Assembly: GCF_001949145.1 (NCBI RefSeq)
Contig: NW_019091545.1
Coordinates: 564,055-579,114 of the forward strand
Reading direction: 5' to 3'
DNA from: Acanthaster planci
Taxonomy: Eukaryota > Echinodermata > Asteroidea > Valvatida > Acanthasteridae
DNA length: 15,060 nucleotides
Positions 1 to 7,660 of this stretch are shown in pieces (the first letter of the stretch is position 1; each line of letters opens with the position of its first letter). The notes under the pieces were generated by a model. It had not been told where the DNA came from. It was given only the letters and a program-made list of their open reading frames with translations, and searched no databases. The position numbers and the translations under genes were made by a program.

Positions 1-206
1 TGAGCGCCCGGCGCCCGCACTCCGCTAGCGCTCTCGATATCTTTGATCCACATTAGGAAAGAGGGCGCTATTAAATTTTAACGGTGGGAAAATATTGAGG
101 CGCGAGTTTCGTGAGCAAGTTTCGCCAGTGCCGTGCCCGTGCAGCATCATACTCAGTATTACTATCACAGTATCAGCGCCTCAGTGGTTCCAAAGGTCGG
201 GGTCAG
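1..206 (+). other. CpG-rich left edge, possible first exon or promoter
   Basis: The first 130 bases are clearly richer in G, C and CpG than the next several kilobases (GCGCCCGGCGCCCG, CTAGCGC, GGCGCGAG). An AGAGGGCGCTATT motif lies at 60-72. The stretch ends at CAG|GTAACT, a reasonable plus-strand splice donor with the intron starting at 207. No ATG-initiated frame of note is seen. This fits a promoter plus noncoding first exon cut by the window edge, but a chance GC-rich stretch is equally possible. Confidence 0.22.
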
Positions 207-857
207 GTAACTTTCATCTCCCGTCTGCATGCACTTTTATCACTTTCTTGGAGGCCCATTCAGTGGTCCGCACTTTTGCAGAAACGTTAATTTTAAGGTT
301 GCAGTTGTCATGGTTTTCCTCCATGGTCAGACTCGAGTCCATATACCGGTGAACAACAATGTTACTCAGTCATACTTGTCATGGTCTAGTATCAATAAAT
401 GCTAACTTCAACCAGTGCTCCAACAAAGCAGGGACGATTTATTTATGTCAAATTAATTGTCTATTTATAATTATGTATCCACAGATTGCAAAATAGGCCT
501 ACATTTATTAAATTACATGGTGGACCGATGTGAAAGATGTTTGATAAATTAAACTCAAGACTAACCATTTTGTAAGAAATTAAAAAAAAAGTGGATGAAA
601 GCAAGCTACTCCCAGAGCAGAACTGTAAGTAGGGCCTAGTAAAAGCAAGCCATTTTTTGAGATTTTGTGTCCAGTTTGGAAAGGACTATTGTAACACCAA
701 ACAGAAGCACTTGCTGCCGGGTAACACATTTTTGCTGCCCCTTCTTATTGAATGAGGAATTTTGAGAGGATGCTTAATACCTGGGAAAAACCTGGTTTGT
801 AAAACTAAAAGTCAGTCATTTTTGTTCAAGTTTCTATCTGGTTCATAAGTGACTTCA
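207..857. other. noncoding stretch, nothing recognised
   Basis: This is AT-rich sequence with stops in all frames, a poly-A run near 582 and scattered AGGCCTA words. I see no exon with good splice sites on both sides, and no RNA gene or mobile element. It could be intron if the left-edge donor is real. Confidence 0.5.
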
Positions 858-1200
858 GCCAATACCAAGCAGCCAGTCATCCTGTGAACTAATCAGCCTA
901 TATCAAGCAGCCAGTCAGTGGCAAACCAATCAGCCTGTACCAATCAGGCTATACCAAGCAGCCTTCCTGTGAACCAATCAGCCTACCAACCAGTCAGCCA
1001 TCCTGTGAACCAATCAGCCTACCAATCAACCACTCATCTTTTGAACCAATCAGCCCACCAACCAGCCAGTCATCCTGTGAACCAATCAGCTGCCAACCAG
1101 CCAGTCAGTCATCTTGTGAACCAGTCATGCTAGACAACCAGCAAGTAGCCTGCCATCAGTGTTACTTCAAGTCTGTACCAATCATGCAGTGGATTAGCAC
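858..1200 (+). repeat. imperfect tandem array (about 34-39 bp units) with unique tail
   Basis: About seven degenerate units are built on TGTGAACCAATCAGCC followed by ACCAACCAGCCAGTCATC. The best preserved units lie between 967 and 1129. The last 57 bases (1144-1200) are not part of the array but recur at 14109-14165 at 47 of 57 identities without gaps, again directly after CCAGCCAGTC-type units. Array plus tail is therefore probably one dispersed repeat family. The 71-residue open frame across the array (QSAYQP/VNQSA pattern) is a by-product of the repeat, not a gene. Confidence 0.8.
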
Positions 1201-2162
1201 AGGTAGGCTGCATACCATATTTCAAAGATTTCTGTGATGTATGTGTAGGTGGATTTCCAAATCCTGTTTCTTAATTTAAGCATTTTCACAAAGACACCCA
1301 GTCGAGGCCTCAGCTGTGACTTGTATAACATCGATTGTTTTAACTGCTAATTGTTATGGGTTGGATTGCTTTGTGTGACAGGTTGACCTTTGACCTTCTG
1401 AGGTGAGAGCCTGCCGGTGATCCCAATCTACCAGACCTAAACAAAATATTACACTTTGTTTTTTTAACATTTTCTTTATCCTATGGGAGCTGAGTGGGTC
1501 TTGTCACACCTTGCTGCCATATGAAAGCAGAACACGGTGTGCAGAACAAGTCATCTGATGAACCGCTTCTTGATTGGTCAGTCATTTGAAAAAGTACAGA
1601 AATATGTTATTTATAAAATTACGAGATGATCAATGCAGGTAAAAGGAATGTTTGTTTGCAATCTGACTCATGGAGGGATTGCTCTTCAAGAGAACAATAA
1701 GGTCAAGATCAAGGCAATCAAGTTTGTGACTTCCCGAGATTCCAATTTTGATATACAGCATGATGTATTTGGTGTGTGCATGATAAACCTTTGGTCAGTC
1801 ATTTTGTCATTGAAATCAAGCTGGCATTTAACATTTGCCAAAAGGGTTTGTCATCTTGCACACTTCATTTATTTTTTGAATTTTTGAAATTGAAAAATGA
1901 CTATTCCCAAGTTCTAGTAAACTTTCAGGGGTAGACCCCCCCCCATTTTTAACCAGTGACAGATGGACTTTTTAGTGATGAGAATTTTTAAAATGCATTT
2001 TGAGGTATTTTTTTCAAACTTTGAACAATCAAAATGCATTGAATGGTACTGAAATAGGAGACAAAGCTTTTCATGTTTTGGTGAAAGGTATTCATTAAAT
2101 ATATTTCTTTGTTATAAACCTTACCTACCGGTGCCATTTTATTTGATCCCCAGCAATACATG
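1201..2162. other. noncoding stretch, nothing recognised apart from a DR1 motif
   Basis: This AT-rich sequence has only short unsupported frames. It contains a C8 run near 1938-1945 and a perfect DR1 motif listed separately. The frame at 1633-1887 (84 residues) shows no domain and no splice support. Confidence 0.45.
1384..1396 (-). promoter_or_regulatory. perfect DR1 nuclear-receptor motif
   Basis: Read on the minus strand this is AGGTCA-A-AGGTCA, two perfect half sites in direct orientation with one spacer base. That is the consensus bound by RXR, HNF4 and PPAR-type receptors. It also sits between an acceptor-like TTTGTGTGACAG and a donor-like GAG|GTGAGA, so the surrounding 21 bases could alternatively resemble a microexon. 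No neighbouring promoter is established, and a 13-base match can occur by chance in a genome. Confidence 0.3.
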
Positions 2163-2164
2163 TA

Positions 2165-2331
2165 CAGGCGATTCACAAAAGTGCTCCTCCAAGAGTTTGC
2201 AACGCGTTGGCCAATCACTACGCGCGAAACTGTCGACCCAATGCGCATTTGAAAAGGGACGACAGATTTCGCGCATTGTGATTGGCCAATGCGTTTCAAA
2301 CTCTTGGAGGATCACTATTGTGAATCACCTG
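2165..2331. mobile_element. foldback MITE, 167 bp, flanked by TA
   Basis: Left arm 2165-2235 (71 bp) and right arm 2260-2331 (72 bp) are inverted copies with about seven mismatches and one indel, enclosing a 24 bp loop (2236-2259). The termini read CAGG(C/T)GATTCACAA. TA lies immediately outside both ends (2163-2164 and 2332-2333), as expected for a TA target duplication of the Tc1/mariner type. No transposase is present, so it would be a nonautonomous element. Each arm carries TTGGCCAATCAC, a double CCAAT-like core. Open frames crossing it are artefacts of the inverted repeat. Confidence 0.8.
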
Positions 2332-2394
2332 TATTCCACACCTTCCCCTCACTTTTCATATTTGTTTGATTTATGTCGTCCTTCATCTCTTCAG

Positions 2395-2550
2395 TATCAG
2401 GCATATATTTACACCATGTCAAAATCTGAAACACTACTAAGACTAGATTTGTGAACCTTACAACAGACAGAGTGATGAGAGAATGAAACTGAGGTGAAAC
2501 CTGAAGTCATTGGAGGAAGAATCTTAAGATTATTCAAGATGTGTCATGAG
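2395..2550 (+). other. possible 5'UTR exon
   Basis: The stretch is bounded by a pyrimidine-rich acceptor (CCTTCATCTCTTCAG|) and a strong donor (CATGAG|GTAAGT). All three frames contain stops, so if it is an exon it is mostly untranslated. It holds a 12-codon upstream frame with a good start context (ACACCATGT, 2416-2454) and ends with AAGATGTGTCATGAG, which could begin a coding sequence in phase 0 just before the donor. Direction matches the CpG-rich left edge. The evidence is splice-site consensus only. Confidence 0.22.
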
Positions 2551-3855
2551 GTAAGTCTGCAAACAAGTCTTTTTAATTGTTACCTTTGTGTTCAGAAATG
2601 CACATTGGAAAATTGGAAGTGAAGTGGATGATTGAAGGCAGGTTTTCTTTTGCAATATTAAAGTACATGAGATTAAGTGGCCATACATCGTGCCAATGCA
2701 TTGGGTGAACAGTGACCTGATTAGAGACAAATGATGTCAGGCCACAGTGTTGCATTGATGTTTCGATGACCTTAGCGCCAATTGAAGTCCAATGCTAGCA
2801 AGCTATTAGGGATTTACTTCAATTAGAAAGAGATACTGCAATCTTCATCTGGGGTGTCTCAGACACACATCTGTTACTCTTGATTAGCCATGTTTCACTC
2901 AGTGTCAAAATATTTGAGTTACATGTATCATAAAATACCCTTGCAAGGAATTAACACTCCTATTAAGCATCTAACTCAGAATTTGGTCGACACAATAAAG
3001 TAGAGGCCTGTATTATAACTGGTCTGAAACTTTTAAAAATACTTTGACTTTAAAATTGAGACATAATTCACTCCTATTTTGCACTTCAGATAATTTTAAT
3101 AAAATAAATTCAAAGCTACTTTCCATTCACTTTTCTAATTTCTGTACCTTTCAACAAGCCTATTTTAATAACACACCTCAAACTAGACAAATATTCTTTC
3201 AGAGTTTTAACTGTTTTAGTTCTACTTTCACTAGCACTTCAACAATTGAAAATCATTGAAGTTTCATTTTAGTGTCCCTTGACACTGTCTTATTTTGAGT
3301 TGCTACATTCAACAAAGATAAGAATTCTTATAAGGTTTTAATTGTTTAAATTCAACTTTTCATTCAATACCAATTCACCTCAACCTCCAGAGGGCGCAAT
3401 AACCAGTCAAAGATTTTCAAGACTAGTACCTGACCGGGCACTCATCTACGGAATTGATGCGCGTGTAATGTCTAGGCATGTGTTGAATCACGCTGACGCC
3501 AAATTCATGCACTAGCCCATATTAGTGAACTGCACTTGACCGTATTTCAGCCAACCAGGATAAAAAACCCAGGAAAAGGTGTGTTATAAAATCTGCTGAG
3601 TGATAATACACTGGTTATTAGCAGCACCCTTTACTAGTTGATATTTTAAATTTGTTAGCTGCAAAATAAGTTGACACTATCGCCTTACAAATTTTTTACA
3701 AGTTAGTACACTAATTTGTTTTAAAAGATCTGATTATCACAATAGCCACATTATAATTCCCACATAACTTCTTTGTCTCCCTTAATTGTAAACTTCTTGT
3801 TTGCATATGTGCATGATGCCATCCAAGTTTTCTGAGTAGCATAAAACAGCTGGAA
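2551..3855. other. noncoding stretch, nothing recognised
   Basis: AT-rich sequence without supported exons. The piece at about 3200-3250 is loosely echoed at 3330-3380 (GTTTTAA(C/T)TGTTTA-like followed by TTCAACTTTTCATTCA), perhaps an old local duplication. An AGAGGGCGCAAT motif lies at 3389-3400. The short frames here are consistent with chance. Confidence 0.45.
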
Positions 3856-3959
3856 GCCATTGTATATCTGCCATTGTATAGCTGCCATTGTATATCTGCC
3901 ATTGTATATCTGCCATTGTATATCTGCCACTGTATATCTGCCATTGTATAGCTGCCATT
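3856..3959. repeat. minisatellite, 7 x 14 bp plus partial copy
   Basis: Seven head-to-tail copies of GCCATTGTATATCT start at 3856, 3870, 3884, 3898, 3912, 3926 and 3940, followed by a partial GCCATT. Copies 2 and 7 carry TAGCT in place of TATCT, and copy 6 carries GCCACT. The 14 bp period leaves the minus strand open as MADIQWQIYNGRYT repeats, which is a repeat by-product. It lies about 400 bp beyond the 3' end of the C1q gene and shares its GCCAT(A/T)GTAT core with the larger array upstream of that gene. Confidence 0.96.
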
Positions 3960-4363
3960 ATTCTAAGGTTCTGGCATTGTTTTTAACTTGAAGACAAGAA
4001 ATTGGTTCATATCAGATACTGAAAAGGGTAAAGTGGAGACAATTCCATATTATACCTGACCCAGGCTAGACGCTGAGCCACATTTTGGGGGAGGGGCAAA
4101 ATATTTGGAATTTTTTAATGTAACCATTTTGTGGTCTTTCTGCGGTGTAAGGCTATACATTTTGGCTTTATAACACAAAGATTAGACATACATACTATCA
4201 AAGTAGGATGTTAGAATGAATGAAAATATGTTCAGGCTGCAGAATCGTTTTGGAGTATTTTTTTTAATTGAAGTTATTGGGAGGTTCTACACTTCACAAT
4301 CGGTTTTAACTTGTAGCGCATGCAGTAGCAATCTTGAATATTTCAAGTGTGGTTGCTGTGTTG
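3960..4363. other. 3' flank of the C1q gene
   Basis: No gene is seen. On the minus strand an ATTAAA (TTTAAT at 4263-4268) lies about 100 bp after the C1q stop and could be a reserve poly(A) signal. Otherwise this is AT-rich spacer between the gene and the 14 bp minisatellite. Confidence 0.4.
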
Positions 4364-4369
4364 TTTATT
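4364..4369 (-). terminator. poly(A) signal AATAAA overlapping the C1q stop codon
   Basis: On the minus strand the coding end reads GAA-TAA-A, so the canonical AATAAA hexamer shares four bases with the last glutamate codon and the TAA stop. Cleavage 10-30 nt downstream would leave a 3'UTR of only about 10-30 nt. An ATTAAA about 100 bp further on is the alternative. Confidence 0.55.
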
Positions 4370-5198
4370 CAGCATAAAGGAGAAAGCCATTGAATGAGGT
4401 GTAGTGATAGACGGAACCACTGTGCGCCTTACCGTGCATGGTCAAATACACCGTGTCTCCTTGCTGCAGAACCAACACCGCACTGCCAGACACCTGCTCA
4501 TACTTACCTGAATCATTACCATGACCAGAGACAATGAATTCATTGTTTTTCTTCAGATGAACCCGAATGTAGCTGGACGAAGAATGTTTAAGCACAGAAA
4601 ACATGAACACGTAGGTACCCGGTACATTACATGTAAATGTACCAGTCGATAAATCAAAGCTGGTACCTGGCAAAAGCGTCTCTGTCTCCTCAAAGGCCAA
4701 ATGGGTGTTGTCACTCGAAGAGGTATCTGTGGAGCTTCTCCGCCTCACAGAGAATGCTACTGGGTGTGCAGGGTTACCTGGAGTCTCTGCTGGCTCACCC
4801 TTTTGACCTTTGACACCAGCTTCCCCAGTTGGGCCAACTAATCCAGGCGGCCCTTGCGAACCTCTCATACCAGGCAGGCCTATTCCTTCGCCCCCTTTCG
4901 GCCCAGGGTTCCCCTGTGCGCCCCGTTCACCCACGGCGCCAATTGGACCCATCTCACCCTTTTCACCTGGCTCGCCTGCATCGCCCTTTGACCCGGCTGG
5001 GCCATACAGGCCTTGGCTGCCCGGCAGGCCTGGTATGCCGGGTGTTCCAGCAGGTCCCTGCTGGCAGCACACTGGACACACCTGAGACTCAGAACCATCA
5101 CTGTTCCTGGGAACCGGCCCGGTGATGGCAGCCTGGAGCTTGATAGAGTCACCCAGAAGGATGGCAATTGAAAGGATGGTTGCAAGGCAGATATGCAT
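4365..5198 (-). CDS. secreted collagen-like C1q-domain protein
   Basis: The 277-residue product looks complete. Residues 1 to about 23 form a signal peptide (hydrophobic ICLATILSIAILLG, likely cleavage near LQA|AI). A cysteine cluster, C41-P-V-C44-C45, precedes the stalk and could link subunits. Residues 48-136 are a collagen helix of 29 Gly-X-Y triplets with one two-residue break (G105-I106). GxKG sites resemble hydroxylysine positions. Residues about 146-277 are the C1q globular domain: the family core F-x5-G-x-Y-x-F-x-F is present as FTCNVPGTYVFMF (188-200), the domain ends SFNGFLLYAE, and N228-D-S230 is a possible glycosylation site. Length is near human C1q chains and adiponectin (about 245). 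Related proteins trimerise and bind microbes or receptors; whether this one is complement-like or hormone-like cannot be told. The ATG follows an in-frame TAA two codons upstream or, if spliced, is the first in-frame ATG. The coding part is a single exon and richer in GC than its flanks. Confidence 0.94.
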   Translation of the reverse strand: MHICLATILSIAILLGDSIKLQAAITGPVPRNSDGSESQVCPVCCQQGPAGTPGIPGLPGSQGLYGPAGSKGDAGEPGEKGEMGPIGAVGERGAQGNPGPKGGEGIGLPGMRGSQGPPGLVGPTGEAGVKGQKGEPAETPGNPAHPVAFSVRRRSSTDTSSSDNTHLAFEETETLLPGTSFDLSTGTFTCNVPGTYVFMFSVLKHSSSSYIRVHLKKNNEFIVSGHGNDSGKYEQVSGSAVLVLQQGDTVYLTMHGKAHSGSVYHYTSFNGFLLYAE

Positions 5199-5313
5199 CT
5201 GTTAAAACAAAATAAAAGCACCATAAAAGTAAACAAGAAAAATTAACATTAAAACAATGAAAAAAGTGGAAGGAAAATTGAAAAGGGAGGAGAGACAGAC
5301 AAGTGAAACTTAC
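5199..5313 (-). other. probable 5'UTR intron of the C1q gene
   Basis: On the minus strand, TTTTATTTTGTTTTAACAG directly abuts the ATG at 5198, a textbook acceptor. A good donor, TTCAGC|GTAAGT, lies 115 bp upstream. If used, the 5'UTR lies at and above 5314 and the start codon is the first three bases of exon 2. The upstream exon is open in the same frame back to a TGA near 5445 but has no in-frame ATG, so the protein start would not change. A six-codon out-of-frame upstream ATG lies in TTTATGTGTCAAAG. Transcript data would settle it. Confidence 0.5.
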
Positions 5314-5398
5314 GCTGAACTTATACAAATGTATCAATATAAAAAGTTTGAGCTGAAGCTGTAGATTAAAATGAACTTTGACACATAAATCAGCCTGA

Positions 5399-5449
5399 GG
5401 GGTGATATCAAGTGGGAACAAAACGAGAAATGTACACTTGTATCACCCC
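5399..5449. repeat. 15-16 bp inverted repeat with 20 nt loop
   Basis: GGGGTGATATCAAGTG (5399-5414) and CACTTGTATCACCCC (5435-5449) are reverse complements apart from one extra T. The hairpin lies in the presumed promoter or 5'UTR region of the C1q gene, 19 bp from the 16 bp minisatellite. It could be a palindromic protein site, an RNA stem if transcribed, or the remnant of a small foldback element. No target duplication was recognised. Confidence 0.6.
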
Positions 5450-5467
5450 GCTCTTTTAACAGGGAAT

Positions 5468-5611
5468 GGGCCATAGTATTGCCGGGCCATAGTATTGCCG
5501 GGCCATAGTATTGCCGGGCCATAGTATTGCCGGGCCATAGTATTGCCGGGCCATAGTATTGCCGGGCCATAGTATTGCCGGGCCATAGTATTGCCGGGCC
5601 ATAGTATTGCC
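5468..5611. repeat. minisatellite, 9 x 16 bp, perfect
   Basis: Nine identical copies of GGGCCATAGTATTGCC start every 16 bases from 5468 to 5596. Each junction makes a CCGG, so the array carries one CpG per unit. The lack of divergence points to recent expansion or homogenisation. Each unit contains GGCCAT, a YY1-like core. The array lies about 270 bp upstream of the C1q start codon, plausibly inside its promoter region. Two overlapping minus-strand frames (MARQYYGPAILWPGNT repeats) exist only because a 16 bp unit without stops stays open; they are not genes. Confidence 0.97.
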
Positions 5612-5687
5612 GCCCCATTTTAAAAAATTATCACAAAACGAAAAGTCCAATCAGAAACCTGTCATCGCATTTGAATTAAAGTTGTCG

Positions 5688-5712
5688 GCTAGCGGCTCAG
5701 ACTGCCGCTAGC
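5688..5712. repeat. short perfect hairpin, 9 bp arms
   Basis: GCTAGCGGC (5688-5696) and GCCGCTAGC (5704-5712) are perfect inverted copies around a 7 nt loop. A related CTAGCG follows at about 5722. The hairpin stands about 75 bp beyond the 16 bp minisatellite on the presumed upstream side of the C1q gene. It could be a dyad binding site; nothing in the sequence proves function. Confidence 0.4.
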
Positions 5713-7596
5713 AGGCACTACCTAGCGTCAGATGGCGTTCTTCAACTTTCAAACTTTTCGGCTTACCGTTTTAAAATGTACACCCCACCCGTTGGCGACA
5801 CAAGTTCCAAATACTTTTGAGAGAGTTGTCGGTATAAACATGTGGGGACTTTAAATTTGGACTATTACTGAACATAAAACGAAACAGAAACTACAAGAAA
5901 TGAAACTGATGCATGAAGTAAATTAAAATTTGAAAGAAATAAGGTAAGAAAATCCTTTTTCCTAACGCAGTGTCCAACGAAAAGGTGCCAGCATATCATG
6001 TTCTCTGTTATGCGCGCTGCCCACATCAGGAATGGAATTTGGCGGTACTGCACGAGGGAATTCGGGGGGGGGGGCTCGCACCCCCACGCCATCTGTCTGG
6101 CAGCTCGGTGTTGCTTTAGGCTATGTCTTCGGCATTGCTTGATAGCACCAGACTGAAACAAGGACTGTTATTTAAACTGCCACCTGCTCTGCAATTTTCT
6201 GAAACGTTTCATAACTCCATAGATTCAGGCGCAGTTTATGGGGGATTACAATTAAGGATCAAGCGCCCCCTTTCGTAATCGTCCTACCAATGAAATTGAT
6301 TTCTTTTCAGCGAAATATAGTTGCCAAGGCTTTACAGTAATAAAAACAGTTCTTATTAAAACTGCGATATATTTAAGAAAGAAAAAACCTGACAGGGTGG
6401 AATGATTGGCGTAAATCCGTACCGGCGAATGTAAGGTGATAAGGATTACCAAAAATTCCAAAATTGCCCAGGAATGGACACCGGGAAAGCGGCAGGAGGG
6501 AGATGGATACTACATTACACATCAGCTGTCCCGTACAGAGCGGTACATTTAAGCTTAACTTGTAGTGTTTGTTGTTCGTTTGTTTCTCAACACCAATTAG
6601 TTGGGGAAGGGGATGATTGAAGGGCCGTAATGCGGTAAGAAATTGAGGTTGGGGTATTTTCCCCATTACCATCGATTTGTGCCCGATGGACTTTTAAGGT
6701 AACCTCAACATCCTTTCATTCCCTTGAAATAGTATTTGCCCCTCTGGTTAATTTAGGTGCATCCCCCAAAGTAGTCTCTGCCCCTCCCCTCTTTGAGTCT
6801 GTCGCCGCCATTACTCTGGAACCAGATCTCAATGCTTGAATCTGGGATCATTCACGATATGTATTCAGCTGTTTACAATAAAAAAAACCCCAACTTTGAA
6901 TGAAGTGAATACCTCTTCGTTTAGTCCTCTAGATATTTTTAAGTACATGTGTACCTCAGTCTGTTCATTATTTGTTGTCTAATTCTCGTTGACCATTTGT
7001 GAGCTGATTGGGTGACTTTAGGTTTGGCAATACGATTGGCCCTTTACACTGATACAGGGTGTATTAAAGACAATTTTTTGCAGACTTTTTCATTTTGACC
7101 CTATCAAAGACGGAAGGTATCACTTTGTCCCTAATTGTTTTTAACCGGGTCACCTTCGATGTATTTCTGTGTTTCATGGAGTAACGCAAAATAAAACACA
7201 AATGATTAATTTCATTAACAAAAATGCACTTTGCTTGAACTATTTATTCCAAGGGGGAATGGCAATATCCATGTTCCGGCGTCTATGGTGGCGGAACGAT
7301 TTTCCAAGTGGGGGTAGTAGTGAAACCGCAAGGCTCAGCTATAAATAGGCCGACCCACTAAGCCCCACCCCATTGTAGGACTTGCAGAAAGTACGGAAAG
7401 TGGTGGCTCTTGTCTCCTTGCCACTTTCAGCATTCGCTTGGCCTACCAGTGCCAGGAGAGAACAAATGAAATTAACTGGGCAAGTAGCTAATTGGATTGC
7501 TATTTTGGCAACCGACGGAAATAGCCACAACGAAACGGGACAGTGTTATCTGGCGTAGTGGCATAGAGCACGGAGGCAAATCAAGCAGGCACTTAC
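5713..7596. other. noncoding stretch upstream of the C1q gene
   Basis: No supported gene. A G-run lies near 6064-6074 and an AGCGCCCCCTTT motif at 6262-6273. On the minus strand a good acceptor (CCTTGTTTCAG|TCTGG, exon starting near 6154) is phase-compatible with the candidate exon at 7597-7660 and stays open for 11 codons before TAA. It could be a terminal exon, but chance explains it equally well. The frame at 5865-6161 shows no recognisable domain. Confidence 0.4.
7339..7348. promoter_or_regulatory. CTATAAATAG, MEF2-like or TATA-like site
   Basis: This matches the MEF2 consensus CTA(A/T)4TAG and also contains TATAAATA, a TATA-box form. It is followed by GCC, as is a second MEF2-type palindrome, CTATATATAG, at 13191-13200. 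No transcription start or exon immediately downstream is supported, so it is listed only as a motif match. Confidence 0.2.
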
Positions 7597-7660
7597 CGTG
7601 ATTTGCCGTTCTCGAATTTAGTCAGGCAGATAACTCTAGATGTCTGAACTTCGATGGAGG
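7597..7660 (-). CDS. candidate internal exon of an unknown minus-strand gene
   Basis: A 64 bp stretch is bounded on the minus strand by acceptor TTATTTTCAG|CC and donor CACG|GTAAGT. Only one of three frames is open. It begins with the last two bases of a codon, encodes SIEVQTSRVICLTKFENGKS and ends two bases into the next codon. That entry phase matches the exit phase of the candidate first exon at 9280-9391, giving an alanine at the junction. I do not recognise the family. An open frame this short is easily random, so the splice sites and phase match carry the call. Confidence 0.3.

Noticed and set aside
918-1133. 71-residue plus-strand frame with QSAYQP/VNQSA repeats
   Set aside because: It is created by the imperfect tandem DNA array; the repeat recurs at 14 kb without keeping the frame.
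3711-3944. Minus-strand frame MADIQWQIYNGRYT repeats
   Set aside because: By-product of the 14 bp minisatellite.
4810-5236. Proline-rich frames on the plus strand and a shifted minus-strand frame over the C1q gene
   Set aside because: They are shadows of the Gly-X-Y coding sequence; the collagen-C1q frame alone gives a coherent protein.
5334-5650. Two overlapping minus-strand frames of MARQYYGPAILWPGNT repeats
   Set aside because: They are translations of the 9 x 16 bp minisatellite, open in more than one frame because the unit has no stop.
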